Source of the DNA: Chloroflexota bacterium
GTDB lineage: Bacteria; Chloroflexota; Anaerolineae; JAAYZQ01
Assembly: GCA_018606645.1 (NCBI GenBank)
Contig: JAGVRI010000002.1
Span: 248,001 to 312,000 of the forward strand
Direction of reading: 5' to 3'
DNA: 64,000 nt
In this document: positions 36,374 through 45,289 of the stretch, one piece after another
Numbering within the stretch: position 1 is the first letter of the stretch
Layout of the letters: each line of letters begins with the position of its first letter
Program-made: the position numbers and the translations under genes
The notes under the pieces: model-generated
What the model was told of the DNA's origin: nothing
Seen by the model: the letters and a program-made list of their open reading frames with translations, nothing else
The model's database searches: none

Positions 36374-37762
36374 CTACAGTTCACCGAGGCCCAGTCGCGC
36401 CGCCTTTTCCCGGTGCAGCCGTTCCAGCCTCTCCCGCAAGGCGATGACCTGATCCTTACCCAGCGGATAGAAGGAGAAGGCAGCCCAGAAAATGGCGAGG
36501 GCCGCCACCGGCAACAGCCCCATCCCCAGTCGGATGCCCCGCTCGACCGAGGGCGGCTGGACCGTCAACGCTGCCTGGTAGCCGCTCAGGCCCAACACCA
36601 GTGAGCTCGAACCGCCGATCAGCACCATCACCAGCCGTTCGATAAAGGCGTTTACCCCGAAATAGCTCCCCTCCCGCCGTCGGTCGGTGCGTAGCTCGTC
36701 CTCATCAATCACATCGCTCAGCACAATGTCGCGCACCAGGGTGATCCCCGAGTTGGCCGCGCCCACCAGGAGGATCATGACCAGCGTTTGCGGCAAATTG
36801 GTCACGAACAACACCGGCAGCATGAACAGGACAAACAGGCTCACCGCCAGGCCCAGCGTCCATTTCGAGCCCAGCCGCAGGGCGACCCTTCTCCATAAGG
36901 GATAAAACGCCATCGAGGTAACGAACATGCCGACAAAGATCAGGCTCATCTGCTCTTCCTCGACGCCGATGACATACTTGGTGAAAAAGGGCACCATGGC
37001 CGACAACCAGCTCCAGATATAGCAGATCATCAGGTTGGCGCCGACAAAGGCCAGAAAGGAGCGGTTGCGGAATGTCTCTTTGAAGGCGGTCCGCAACGGC
37101 AGCGCTGCCCCGAGCCCGAACTCTTTCCGTTCCCGACTCCCCAGCAAAGCCACGCCAAAGGCCCCACCGCCGACCAGCCCCAGGATCAGGCCCGCTCCCC
37201 TCCATCCACCCAGGTCGCCCAGCCGCGCCGAGAGCGCGCCGACCAGGACCGGCATCACCGCCAACCCCAACGCCGTGCCGATCATCGCCGCCACCTGCCG
37301 GTAGATCGAAACCTCGGTCCGCTCCTCCAGGTCCTCGAACGCCTCCGGAAAGAGGGCCGTATAGGGCACGGTCACCGCCGTGTACGCCAGATCGAACAGG
37401 GCGATGATGACGGCAAAATAGATCAACATGCCCGGGTGGGAAGGATCGGCCAGCGGGCGGCCGCCCAGAGGTGGAGACCAGACCAGGACAAAGAGGAGAA
37501 AGGTGAGCGGCGCGCCCACAGCGATGTACGGGATACGCCGTCCCCACCGGCTTCGGGTGCGGTCCGAGAGCAGGCCGATGAGGGGATCGTTGATAGCGTT
37601 CCACACGCCGTAGGAGATGGCGAAAGCCAGGCCCACCAGCCTGGGTTCGAGCCGCACCTTGTCGGTGTAAAAGAAGATCAGGAACGTCTGGACCGTGTTG
37701 AAAAAGAGAGCCTGTCCCAGGTTGCCCACCCCGTAGGCAACCTTGGCGAACCTGCTGTGCAT
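36374..37762 (-). CDS. MFS transporter, GPH (glycoside-pentoside-hexuronide:cation symporter) family
   Basis: The ATG at 37762 with GAGGAGGG upstream gives about 462 residues and 12 membrane helices. GPH motifs are GLAFAISYGVWNAINDPLIGLLSDRTRSRWGRRIPYI near residue 60 and the central loop TEVSIYRQVAAMIGT. It should import a sugar or glycoside with a cation, but the substrate is not readable. It is divergent from ftsH. Its promoter is TTGGTT, 17 bp, TATAAT at 37816-37844 (minus). Confidence 0.9.
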   Translation of the reverse strand: MHSRFAKVAYGVGNLGQALFFNTVQTFLIFFYTDKVRLEPRLVGLAFAISYGVWNAINDPLIGLLSDRTRSRWGRRIPYIAVGAPLTFLLFVLVWSPPLGGRPLADPSHPGMLIYFAVIIALFDLAYTAVTVPYTALFPEAFEDLEERTEVSIYRQVAAMIGTALGLAVMPVLVGALSARLGDLGGWRGAGLILGLVGGGAFGVALLGSRERKEFGLGAALPLRTAFKETFRNRSFLAFVGANLMICYIWSWLSAMVPFFTKYVIGVEEEQMSLIFVGMFVTSMAFYPLWRRVALRLGSKWTLGLAVSLFVLFMLPVLFVTNLPQTLVMILLVGAANSGITLVRDIVLSDVIDEDELRTDRRREGSYFGVNAFIERLVMVLIGGSSSLVLGLSGYQAALTVQPPSVERGIRLGMGLLPVAALAIFWAAFSFYPLGKDQVIALRERLERLHREKAARLGLGEL

Positions 37763-37815
37763 TGTCCCTCCTCCTCGTGCGGCCACAGCCTTGGGCCAGC
37801 AGTCTCTCGATGACC

Positions 37816-37844
37816 ATTATATCACACCTGGCCATCAAAACCAA
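37816..37844 (-). promoter_or_regulatory. Promoter of the MFS transporter gene
   Basis: Minus strand TTGGTT (37844-37839), 17 bp, TATAAT (37821-37816). Confidence 0.6.
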
Positions 37845-37854
37845 CTCCCTCCAT

Positions 37855-37883
37855 TTGACACAACCTTTCCTGTGTGCTAGACT
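37855..37883 (+). promoter_or_regulatory. Promoter of ftsH
   Basis: TTGACA (37855-37860), 17 bp, TAGACT (37878-37883). It implies a transcript starting near 37890, so the ftsH start at 37903 is preferred over earlier ATGs. Confidence 0.65.
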
Positions 37884-37902
37884 ACCCATGGAGTTGGAAA
37901 AG

Positions 37903-39720
37903 ATGTTGAACACAAGACAGGTCATGCGCTGGTCCATTTATCTGGTGTTGGGTATCCTGGTCGTGGCGTTTCTCTACACCCAGTTTACCCTAAACCCATC
38001 CCAGGCTGAAACAATCTCGCTGCAGACCCTGGCCAATGAGATCAAAGAGGGCAAGGTCGCCAGAATCTCCATTGCTGGCGAGACGCTGAATATCGAGCGC
38101 ACCAGTGGCACGAAAGCCATTTCCCACAAGGAACCGGATGTCAGTCTGGTCAGTACCTTGAACAACCTGGGCGTCAGCCAGGAAATGTTACGGAAAATCA
38201 AAATCCAGGTCGAGGAACCCAAGGGAGTATCGAACTGGCTTGGCATCCTCAGTTGGATCCTGCCCCTGATTTTGATCAGCATCTTTTTCCTGGTGATCTT
38301 TCGTCAGGCCCAGACCAGCGGCAACCAGGCCCTTTCCTTTGGCAAGAGCCGGGCGCGGATGTTCACCGGGGAAAAGCCGACGGTTACTTTTGACGACGTG
38401 GCCGGCGTGGATGAGGCCAAGCAGGAACTGGCCGAAGTGGTCGAGTTCCTCAAAGAACCGCAGAAATTCATCGCCCTGGGCGCTCGCATTCCCAAAGGCG
38501 TGATCCTGATGGGCGCGCCGGGCACTGGCAAGACCCTCCTGGCCAAGGCGGTCTCTGGCGAAGCTGGCGTGCCCTTTTTCTCTATTTCCGGGTCCGAATT
38601 CGTGGAGATGTTCGTCGGCGTCGGAGCTAGCCGGGTTCGTGATCTCTTTGACCAGGCCAAGCGCAACTCGCCCTGTATCGTCTTTGTGGACGAAATCGAC
38701 GCCGTGGGCCGACACCGGGGCGCCGGCCTGGGCGGCTCCCATGATGAGCGGGAGCAGACCCTCAACCAGATCCTGGTAGAGATGGACGGCTTTGACACCG
38801 ACACCAACGTGATCGTCATCGCCGCCACCAACCGGCCCGACATTTTGGACCCGGCGCTGCTGCGGCCCGGCCGTTTCGACCGCCGGGTGGTCCTCGACCG
38901 GCCCGACATGAAGGGGCGGCAAAAGATCCTCGAAGTTCATGTCCGGGGCAAGCCCCTGGGCAAGGACGTAGACCTGGAAGCCCTGGCCCGCCAGACCCCC
39001 GGCTTTGTGGGCGCCGACATCGAGAGTTTGGTGAACGAAGCGGCAATTCTGGCGGCGCGGCGCAATAAAACCACCATCGACATGGCCGAATTCCAGGAAG
39101 CGATCGAGCGGGTGCTGGCCGGCCCGGAGCGAAGAAGCCGGGTGATTACCGAAGAGGAAAAGCGGGTGGTTGCCTACCACGAAGCCGGCCATGCCCTGGC
39201 GGCTGCCCGGACTCCGCAGGCTGATAAGGTGCGCAAGGTGACGATCATTCCCCGTGGCATGGCCGGCGGGTATACCCTGACCTTGCCGGAGGAGGATCGT
39301 TACCTGGCCAGCCGCACCAAATTCGAGGCGGAACTGGTGACCATGCTCGGCGGTCGGGCGGCGGAAGAGATTGTGTTCCAGCGGGTCACCACTGGCGCCA
39401 GCAACGACCTGGAGCGCGCCACCGAACTGGCTCGAAAAATGGTGATGGAATATGGTATGAGCGATGAGCTCGGCCCGATGACCTTCGGCGAGCGAGAAGA
39501 GCTGATCTTCCTGGGCCGTAGCATCGCCGAGCACCGCAACTACAGCGAGGCCGTGGCCCGCAAGATCGATGCCCAGGTGCGAGAGATCGTGACCCGGGCC
39601 TACGAACGTGCGGTCGAAATCATGCGCCTCCACCGTCAGACCTTGGACCAACTGGCCCAGCAGTTGATCCAGAAAGAAACGCTGGACGAAGCGGAGGTGG
39701 AGGCCCTGCTCGCCGCCTAG
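37903..39720 (+). CDS. ftsH: ATP-dependent zinc metalloprotease FtsH
   Basis: About 605 residues from the ATG at 37903 (GGAG nine bases upstream); the track's start at 37762 lies before the promoter. Two N-terminal membrane helices flank a small periplasmic domain. Walker A GAPGTGKT is near residue 205, Walker [13 protein letters not shown] near 262, the second region of homology [15 protein letters not shown] near 305, and the zinc motif HEAGH at about 426-430. It extracts and degrades membrane and regulatory proteins. It is divergent from the MFS gene and followed by the V4R gene. Confidence 0.97.
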   Translation: MLNTRQVMRWSIYLVLGILVVAFLYTQFTLNPSQAETISLQTLANEIKEGKVARISIAGETLNIERTSGTKAISHKEPDVSLVSTLNNLGVSQEMLRKIKIQVEEPKGVSNWLGILSWILPLILISIFFLVIFRQAQTSGNQALSFGKSRARMFTGEKPTVTFDDVAGVDEAKQELAEVVEFLKEPQKFIALGARIPKGVILMGAPGTGKTLLAKAVSGEAGVPFFSISGSEFVEMFVGVGASRVRDLFDQAKRNSPCIVFVDEIDAVGRHRGAGLGGSHDEREQTLNQILVEMDGFDTDTNVIVIAATNRPDILDPALLRPGRFDRRVVLDRPDMKGRQKILEVHVRGKPLGKDVDLEALARQTPGFVGADIESLVNEAAILAARRNKTTIDMAEFQEAIERVLAGPERRSRVITEEEKRVVAYHEAGHALAAARTPQADKVRKVTIIPRGMAGGYTLTLPEEDRYLASRTKFEAELVTMLGGRAAEEIVFQRVTTGASNDLERATELARKMVMEYGMSDELGPMTFGEREELIFLGRSIAEHRNYSEAVARKIDAQVREIVTRAYERAVEIMRLHRQTLDQLAQQLIQKETLDEAEVEALLAA

Positions 39721-39803
39721 CCCAGGCAACGCGGTCCGAGTCGGCAGATGCGCTTGCGTCGTGGGAGCATCTGAGGTATCAAGCCAGAGAGGAGAAAGAT
39801 CCC

Positions 39804-40445
39804 GTGACTCAGGAACAACGTCCAAAGAGTGGTTATTACTATCCGAACCTGATCGTTCGCATCTATCTCGAAGCGATCGAAGATGTAATGGGTCCCAATG
39901 GCCTCAAAGCGCTCCTGAACATCGCCAACATGCAACACCTGATCGATAACTTTCCTCCTGGCAACCTGGCCAAGGAATTCGATTTTGCCGACTTTGCCCA
40001 CCTGAACGAGGCGATGGAGATGATGTACGGCCCACGGGGTGGGCGGGCCCTGGCCCTGCGCGCCGGACGAAAGGCGTTCGATCAGGGACTCAAGAACTTT
40101 GGCCCGATGGTGGGCATTGCCGACAAGGCCTTCCATCTGCTGCCCCTGAAGTACCGACTCAAGATCGGACTGGGAGCCATGGCCAAGGCCTTTGCCTCGA
40201 CCAGCGATCAGATCTGCTACGTCCAGGAAAAAGAAGACCACTTTCTCTACGTCATCGAACGGTGTCCCGTCTGCTGGGGACGACAGGCGGATAATCCCAT
40301 CTGCCACGCGGCGATGGGCATCATCCTCGAGGGCCTGAACTGGGGTACCAATGGCATGAAGTTCAAGGTCGCCGAGGTCTCTTGTATTGCCACGGGGGAC
40401 CCCGCCTGCACCTTCTCTATCTCCAAAGAACCGATCGAACCCTAG
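39804..40445 (+). CDS. V4R-domain protein (4-vinyl-reductase-like sensor or enzyme)
   Basis: 213 residues. An N-terminal helical part (YYYPNLIVRIYLEAIEDVMGPNG) is followed by a V4R small-molecule-binding domain (about 100-205) with FLYVIERCPVCWGRQADNPICH and EVSCIATGDPACTFSISKE. The Cys residues are typical of metal-binding V4R proteins related to bacteriochlorophyll 4-vinyl reductase and XylR-type sensors. No photosynthesis genes are near. The start is GTG with GAGAGGAG upstream. The following two-component pair may be related but is separated by a repeat spacer. Confidence 0.82.
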   Translation: MTQEQRPKSGYYYPNLIVRIYLEAIEDVMGPNGLKALLNIANMQHLIDNFPPGNLAKEFDFADFAHLNEAMEMMYGPRGGRALALRAGRKAFDQGLKNFGPMVGIADKAFHLLPLKYRLKIGLGAMAKAFASTSDQICYVQEKEDHFLYVIERCPVCWGRQADNPICHAAMGIILEGLNWGTNGMKFKVAEVSCIATGDPACTFSISKEPIEP

Positions 40446-40534
40446 TCCGGGCTCGCTCGTGGCTTGTCCGGTGCGGACAGCGCCCCAGGCACCGGATGGC
40501 AGGCTGAGTGGGAATTGCCATGCCCGAACAGGCG

Positions 40535-40719
40535 CCACGAAGCCCAACCTCCCGCAGGTTGGGAACCCGTGGGAGGTCATGCCAGCCGAAGGCTCTTCAG
40601 GGGCGATTCAATCGCGGACGAACCTCGCCCCGTCACTCCCTTCCTCTGTCCGCTGGCGGAGAGGGGCGTGGGGGCGCAGCAACGCTGCGTCTAGGGGGTA
40701 GAGGTGAGGCAAAGGGTTT
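40535..40719. repeat. Spacer with REP-like element (copy 3) and a short hairpin
   Basis: 40446-40741 (about 295 bp) contains no gene. It holds CCTCCCGCAGGTTGGGAACCCGTGGGAGG (hairpin with CCCGCAGGTT, also found near 35353 and 50233) and a degenerate copy of the REP-like element (CCTCTGTCCGCTGGCGGAGAGG, 40622-40719). Confidence 0.6.
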
Positions 40720-40741
40720 TTTTCCAGGCAGGTAACTGGGA

Positions 40742-41467
40742 ATGGGCGAGAGGGAGCGCCCCTGGCGCATCCTGCTGGTAGACGACGAAGAAGCCATCAC
40801 CTCTCATCTGGCGCCATTTCTGGAACGGTCCGGATTCTCTGTCATGATAGCCGCCGACGGCGAAGCAGCCTTGCGCTGGGTCGAGGACGTCGCCCCTGAT
40901 CTCATTGTCCTCGATGTACTGATGCCCCGTCTGAATGGACGGGAAACGCTGCGTCGCCTTCGTCAGGCCGGGGACTGGACACCGGTGATCCTGCTGACGC
41001 AGGTCGGCACGCCTGCCGAACGGGCCATGGCCCTGGAGGAAGGGGCCGACGATTACTTGAACAAGCCCTTCGAGCCCTATGAGTTGGTGGCCCGCATCCG
41101 GGCCGTGCTACGGCGGGTGCAGCGGGGTGGGCAATCCCTGGCCGGGGCGCGGAGGTTGCGTTCCGGCCCACTGGAACTGGACCGGCAGGCCCGGCGGATC
41201 ACCCTGGGCGGATTCGAGGTCCCTCTCACTACCAGGGCGCTGGCCCTGCTGGAATACCTGATGCTCCATCCTGATGAAGTGTTGAGCCGGGAGCGGTTGT
41301 TGGACGCCGTGTGGGGCTGGGACTATCCGGCCGCTACCCGGGCGGTGGATACCCGCATCGCTGAACTGCGCCGCGCGCTGAACGACGATGTGGAAAACCC
41401 CCAGTTCATCGAAACGGTGATCGGGGAAGGATATCGTTTCATCGGACAGGTGGAGGTGAGCAAGTGA
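40742..41467 (+). CDS. OmpR/PhoB-type response regulator
   Basis: 241 residues. The receiver domain (residues 7-120) has LLVDDEEAIT, the phosphoacceptor Asp in LIVLDVLMPRL, VILLTQV and the Lys in DDYLNKPFEPYEL. The C-terminal winged helix (about 140-235) has LELDRQARRITLGG, TRALALLEYLMLHPDEVLSRERLLDAVWG and IGEGYRFIG. It overlaps the next gene by 4 bp, a coupled operon with its cognate kinase. The regulated genes are not obvious; the lipoprotein and the alpha-2-macroglobulin downstream are candidates. Confidence 0.95.
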   Translation: MGERERPWRILLVDDEEAITSHLAPFLERSGFSVMIAADGEAALRWVEDVAPDLIVLDVLMPRLNGRETLRRLRQAGDWTPVILLTQVGTPAERAMALEEGADDYLNKPFEPYELVARIRAVLRRVQRGGQSLAGARRLRSGPLELDRQARRITLGGFEVPLTTRALALLEYLMLHPDEVLSRERLLDAVWGWDYPAATRAVDTRIAELRRALNDDVENPQFIETVIGEGYRFIGQVEVSK

Positions 41468-42360
41468 GGAGATACGGCCTTTCGCTTCTTCCTCTAGCTC
41501 TGGGACTTGTCCTGGCCGTCCTGTGGCAGATCGGCCTCTGGCCTAACCCCATCCTCTACCTGCGGATCGACGTGGGCACCTTACTTCTGCTTCTGGGATT
41601 GGCGGGAAGCGTGGCCTGGGGCGGAGTCCTGGTACGGGAAAGCGTGATGAACCGCCGCTGGGAGCAAGCGGTAGCGCGCTTCCGTCAAGAGCAGGCCGAG
41701 TCTCACCGCCGCTTCATCCGTCGCCTGGATCACGAAATCAAGAACCCGCTCACCGCTATCCGTGCTGGACTGGCCAACCTGACCGACCACAGTGATGCCT
41801 CGATCCTCGCCGGCGTACGCACCCAGTTAGATCGTCTGGCTCGCCTCAGCGCGGACCTGCGTAAACTCGCAGACCTGGAGACACAGCCGGTGGAAGAGGA
41901 GCCCGTGGACCTGGGTCTGTTACTGACCGAGTTGGTACAGATGGCCCAGGAGCGATCAGAGGCAGCCGTGCGTCACCTGCGGCTGACCCTGCCCCGGGCT
42001 CCCTGGCCTCTGCCGCCAGTGGTCGGGGACCGAGACCTCCTGTTCCTGGCCCTGCACAATCTGGTGGATAACGCACTCAAGTTCTCTCGCCCCCGCGATA
42101 CCATCGAAATCCGCGCCTTCGAGGACGGTTCGACCGTGGTCATCGAAGTGGCTGACACCGGTCCGGGCATCAGTGAGGAGGAGCTCCCTCATCTGGGGGA
42201 AGAACTGTACCGGGGCAGCACGGCCAGAGAGGTGGAGGGCAGCGGGTTGGGCCTGGCTTTGGTCCAGGCCATTGTCGCCCGTCATCGGGGGACACTGGTC
42301 ATTCGGAGCCGCCTTGAACAGGGAACCGTGGTCAACCTGCGCCTTCCGGTGGCCCGCTGA
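41464..42360 (+). CDS. Membrane histidine kinase paired with the OmpR regulator
   Basis: 298 residues starting at GTG overlapping the regulator stop. Two membrane helices (about 3-25 and 38-58) are separated by a tiny loop, so no large sensory domain lies outside. The phosphoacceptor is in RLDHEIKNPLTAIRAGL. ATPase boxes are NLVDNALKFSRP (N), DTGPGIS (G1) and GSGLGLALV (G2). It probably senses a membrane or intramembrane signal. It is likely linked to envelope stress because of the neighbouring surface genes, an inference. Confidence 0.94.
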   Translation: MRRYGLSLLPLALGLVLAVLWQIGLWPNPILYLRIDVGTLLLLLGLAGSVAWGGVLVRESVMNRRWEQAVARFRQEQAESHRRFIRRLDHEIKNPLTAIRAGLANLTDHSDASILAGVRTQLDRLARLSADLRKLADLETQPVEEEPVDLGLLLTELVQMAQERSEAAVRHLRLTLPRAPWPLPPVVGDRDLLFLALHNLVDNALKFSRPRDTIEIRAFEDGSTVVIEVADTGPGISEEELPHLGEELYRGSTAREVEGSGLGLALVQAIVARHRGTLVIRSRLEQGTVVNLRLPVAR

Positions 42361-42470
42361 TGTGTCAGGATTGTTGCACAGCATTTCCAGTTCGACACCC
42401 CGTTGGCATACCGGTGTAACAAGGAGGTGGTAGGATAAAAGCAGCAAGCTACGATTCCTGGAGGTGCCAA

Positions 42471-44927
42471 ATGAGGAAACAGATAGTCCTTCTGCTGCTT
42501 CTCACCATCCTCACCGCCTGTCAGAGTACCCTGGAAGGGGGGATCGAGCAAACAGCCACGCCAGATCATGCCGTGACAGCGACCGTGGCGGCCCTGGAAA
42601 CCGAGAATGCGCGACTGGCCACCCAGGTGGCAACGCTGGCTACCTCGACACCGACCCCTGACCTGGGTAAAGTCGCGTATGTTCAGGGGGGTGACATCTG
42701 GGTCCGGGCTTTGCCTGACGGAGAACCCCAGCGGCTTACCTCCGATGGGCGCAACCGCGAGCCACGCTGGTCCCCGTCAGGTCAGTGGCTGGCTTTCCGA
42801 AAGGGAGAGTATCAGGTCTGGCTCATGCGCGGCGACGGCCATGATGCTCACCCTCTCAACGAGGGTACCACAGTGGGGGCGTTCGCCTGGGCACCGGGGG
42901 AGGATCGACTGGCCTACGTGTGGGGGGAGGAGGAGTTGCAGGCGATCGACGCCGAAGGCACGGACCCGGCCGTGCTGGTGCCTCAAAACCCGTCCGAGCG
43001 AATCGGCCCGATTGCCTGGAGCCCAGATGGTGCCTGGATCGCCTACGAATGGCGCCGGCAGGAACCCAAACAACCTCTGGTCTCTCAGGGCCTGAAGAAG
43101 GTCTCGGCAGATGGAGGAGCACCGATCGAACTCTATGTCAGCGGCGCACCAGAAAAGGGAGAAGCTCTTTTGGCCGGGTGGAGCGGAGACGGGCGTTTCC
43201 TCCTCTTCTGGCAGGGCGACATGCTGTCTGCCTCGATCCTCGCCGATGGTGTGCCCCTGTACGCTCTGCCGGCCGAGGGCGGCACGCCATTGCGGCTGGA
43301 TGACGCGGTCCTGTCCTACCCCGACTTTGTTGCTTCGCAGCCGGCCGGCGGGAGGCAGGTAGCAGTCATTGCTGGAGCCTATCGCGCTGCCTGGATGCGC
43401 AAAGCCTTGCGAGTTATCACTCCTGCTAGCGGACAGGGCGAAGCCCTCACACCGCCAGACCAGGCAGTTTCCTCTCCTGCCTGGTCACCCGATGGGCAGC
43501 GCATTGCCTACGTAGCCATGCCCGATCAAGGGGATCTGGTCGGCGGAGAGCCGGCTCACCAGGCTTTGATGCAACGCCGTTTGTGGATAGCGAATGTCGG
43601 TGGCGAGGCTCAGGCTCTACAGCTCACCGATGACCCGGCGTACCGTGACGAGCGTCCCTTCTGGTCAGCCGATGGAAGTCACATCCTCTTTGCACGCCTG
43701 AATGCCGAAAACCAGGCTTCGCTCTGGATCATCCCCGCCACTGGCGGCGATCCGCAGCAAGTGGCAGAAGAGTTGACACCAGCCCCGGAGTGGTTTGGCT
43801 ATTATGGCCACATTGACTGGGACGGCCTCTTTGACTGGTGGCGCGGACATGCGGTGCATGAGCTGCGGCCTGAAGCCACCGCTTCGCCTATAACCTCATC
43901 CAGAACTGGCCTACTTTATATCAGAGAGGACACGGTTTGCTTGCTCGGTGAAAGCGGTGAGCAGCCGATTGGCCCGCTGCCCGCGGAGGCTGGGTACCTG
44001 GCCCTCGGCCCTCGCCACCTGGCCTATATTGTGGATAACCAAATCCAGACCCTCAGCCTGTCCGATAGGACCACGCGCACCCTTCTCGAGTTCCCTGACC
44101 GCGCCGGCCAGGACTTTTGCCTGCGCTGGTCGAATGATGGTTCGACTCTGGCCTATGCCGTCGCCTGGAACGAAGCAAACGGCTCGCGCACGGTGGAACT
44201 GGGGATCACCGATGGGTACCGGCAACAGGTATTGGACACCATAGAGGCTCGGCCCGCCGGGCCGACGCCAACGCCGCCGTCTATGCCTCCCATTCCACCC
44301 GAACCGGGCTTTGCCAACCTGCACATCCTGGGTCTCGACCGCGGAGACGGTCGCTTGCTGGTGATGCCCGTGGGCGGGCAGGAACGTTTGGGCTGGCTGG
44401 GTACCTACGACTTGCGCCAGGATCAGTCCCTGCAAAAGCAACTTTGGCCGACAGCCGTCGTCCCGCCCCTGATTCCGGTTCTCTCACCAGACCTGAACCT
44501 CCTGGCCGCTGCTCAGCCAGGCACGTTGCAAATCTATCGGGCGGACGAGATCGGCGCCGATTGGCGATACGTGGAGTTGCCGGAGGAGACGCACGCTACG
44601 TGGCTCTCCTGGTCACCCGACAGTCAGCGCCTCGCCTATTTGCTGAATGAAGGTGCGTCTCCTGGCCTGGACGTCAGTCCCACCCTTGGCCTTTGGCTTT
44701 GGGAAGCCGAGAGCGGAGAACCTCGCCTCTTGGCGCCGGTGAACAGTCCGGAGGCAGCCCTGCATGGTTGGACAGCCGACGGCAAGGCGGTAATCCTGCA
44801 GGCCCTGGACGGGATCAGTTTCCAGGTCACCGTCAGTCTGGTCGATGTGGCCACGGGCCAGGCGACGCCGCTCCCCGTGCCCGGGGCCAGCCGCGTGCTG
44901 GGCTGGATGGGCAGTCTTGCCCCATGA
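42471..44927 (+). CDS. Lipoprotein with a TolB/PD40-type beta-propeller
   Basis: 818 residues. The signal MRKQIVLLLLLTILTAC gives an early lipobox Cys, then a Leu/Thr-rich coil (ETENARLATQVATLAT) and a linker. Repeated PD40-type blades follow: GRNREPRWSPSGQWLAFRK, ERIGPIAWSPDGAWIAYEW, SSPAWSPDGQRIAYVAM, and more to the end. A Pro-rich stretch (AGPTPTPPSMPPIPPEP) splits two propeller groups. Such proteins are extracellular scaffolds or protein-binding units. SD GGAGG. A TCS operon lies upstream and the alpha-2-macroglobulin gene downstream. Confidence 0.85.
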   Translation: MRKQIVLLLLLTILTACQSTLEGGIEQTATPDHAVTATVAALETENARLATQVATLATSTPTPDLGKVAYVQGGDIWVRALPDGEPQRLTSDGRNREPRWSPSGQWLAFRKGEYQVWLMRGDGHDAHPLNEGTTVGAFAWAPGEDRLAYVWGEEELQAIDAEGTDPAVLVPQNPSERIGPIAWSPDGAWIAYEWRRQEPKQPLVSQGLKKVSADGGAPIELYVSGAPEKGEALLAGWSGDGRFLLFWQGDMLSASILADGVPLYALPAEGGTPLRLDDAVLSYPDFVASQPAGGRQVAVIAGAYRAAWMRKALRVITPASGQGEALTPPDQAVSSPAWSPDGQRIAYVAMPDQGDLVGGEPAHQALMQRRLWIANVGGEAQALQLTDDPAYRDERPFWSADGSHILFARLNAENQASLWIIPATGGDPQQVAEELTPAPEWFGYYGHIDWDGLFDWWRGHAVHELRPEATASPITSSRTGLLYIREDTVCLLGESGEQPIGPLPAEAGYLALGPRHLAYIVDNQIQTLSLSDRTTRTLLEFPDRAGQDFCLRWSNDGSTLAYAVAWNEANGSRTVELGITDGYRQQVLDTIEARPAGPTPTPPSMPPIPPEPGFANLHILGLDRGDGRLLVMPVGGQERLGWLGTYDLRQDQSLQKQLWPTAVVPPLIPVLSPDLNLLAAAQPGTLQIYRADEIGADWRYVELPEETHATWLSWSPDSQRLAYLLNEGASPGLDVSPTLGLWLWEAESGEPRLLAPVNSPEAALHGWTADGKAVILQALDGISFQVTVSLVDVATGQATPLPVPGASRVLGWMGSLAP

Positions 44928-45289
44928 GGGCGCAGCTTAACCCAAACGCCGGGCTTGTCCAACAACCTTGCCGCAACGGAGCGGCGTAGATCGATGCCGA
45001 TGGGCGCAGCACTGCTGCGCCCATCAACTCCCCCCACCCGTCATCCCCACGCAATCCCAGGTGGAACGAATTCCGGCTCCCTTGCGTCTTATGAAAAAGA
45101 AGCAAGCCATGTCCCGTGGGGCACCACGATGGATAAAGATATCTGGAGGCCGGCGGCTGAAGCTAGCCCGTGGGGCCGGCGCGGGCAAATCTCACCTGAT
45201 CCTGCTGGCCCCCTTCCCCTCTCCGCGTGTGGGGAGGGGAAGGGGGATGGAGTGGGGTCAAGGATAACCAATTGTAAGGAGGAGAGAGC
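44928..45289. other. Non-coding spacer with hairpins and REP-like copy 4
   Basis: About 360 bp with no gene. A perfect hairpin GATGGGCGCAG / CTGCGCCCATC (44999-45025) may end the lipoprotein transcript, although no T run follows. 45110-45175 carries GGCACCACGATGG and GGCCGGCGGCTGAAGC, the inverted form of a spacer motif found elsewhere. 45190-45259 is a REP-like palindrome (CCCCTTCCCCTCTCCGCGTG). Confidence 0.6.

Noticed and set aside
38188-39825. 545-residue minus-strand ORF
   Set aside because: It is antisense to ftsH, whose frame has all catalytic motifs.
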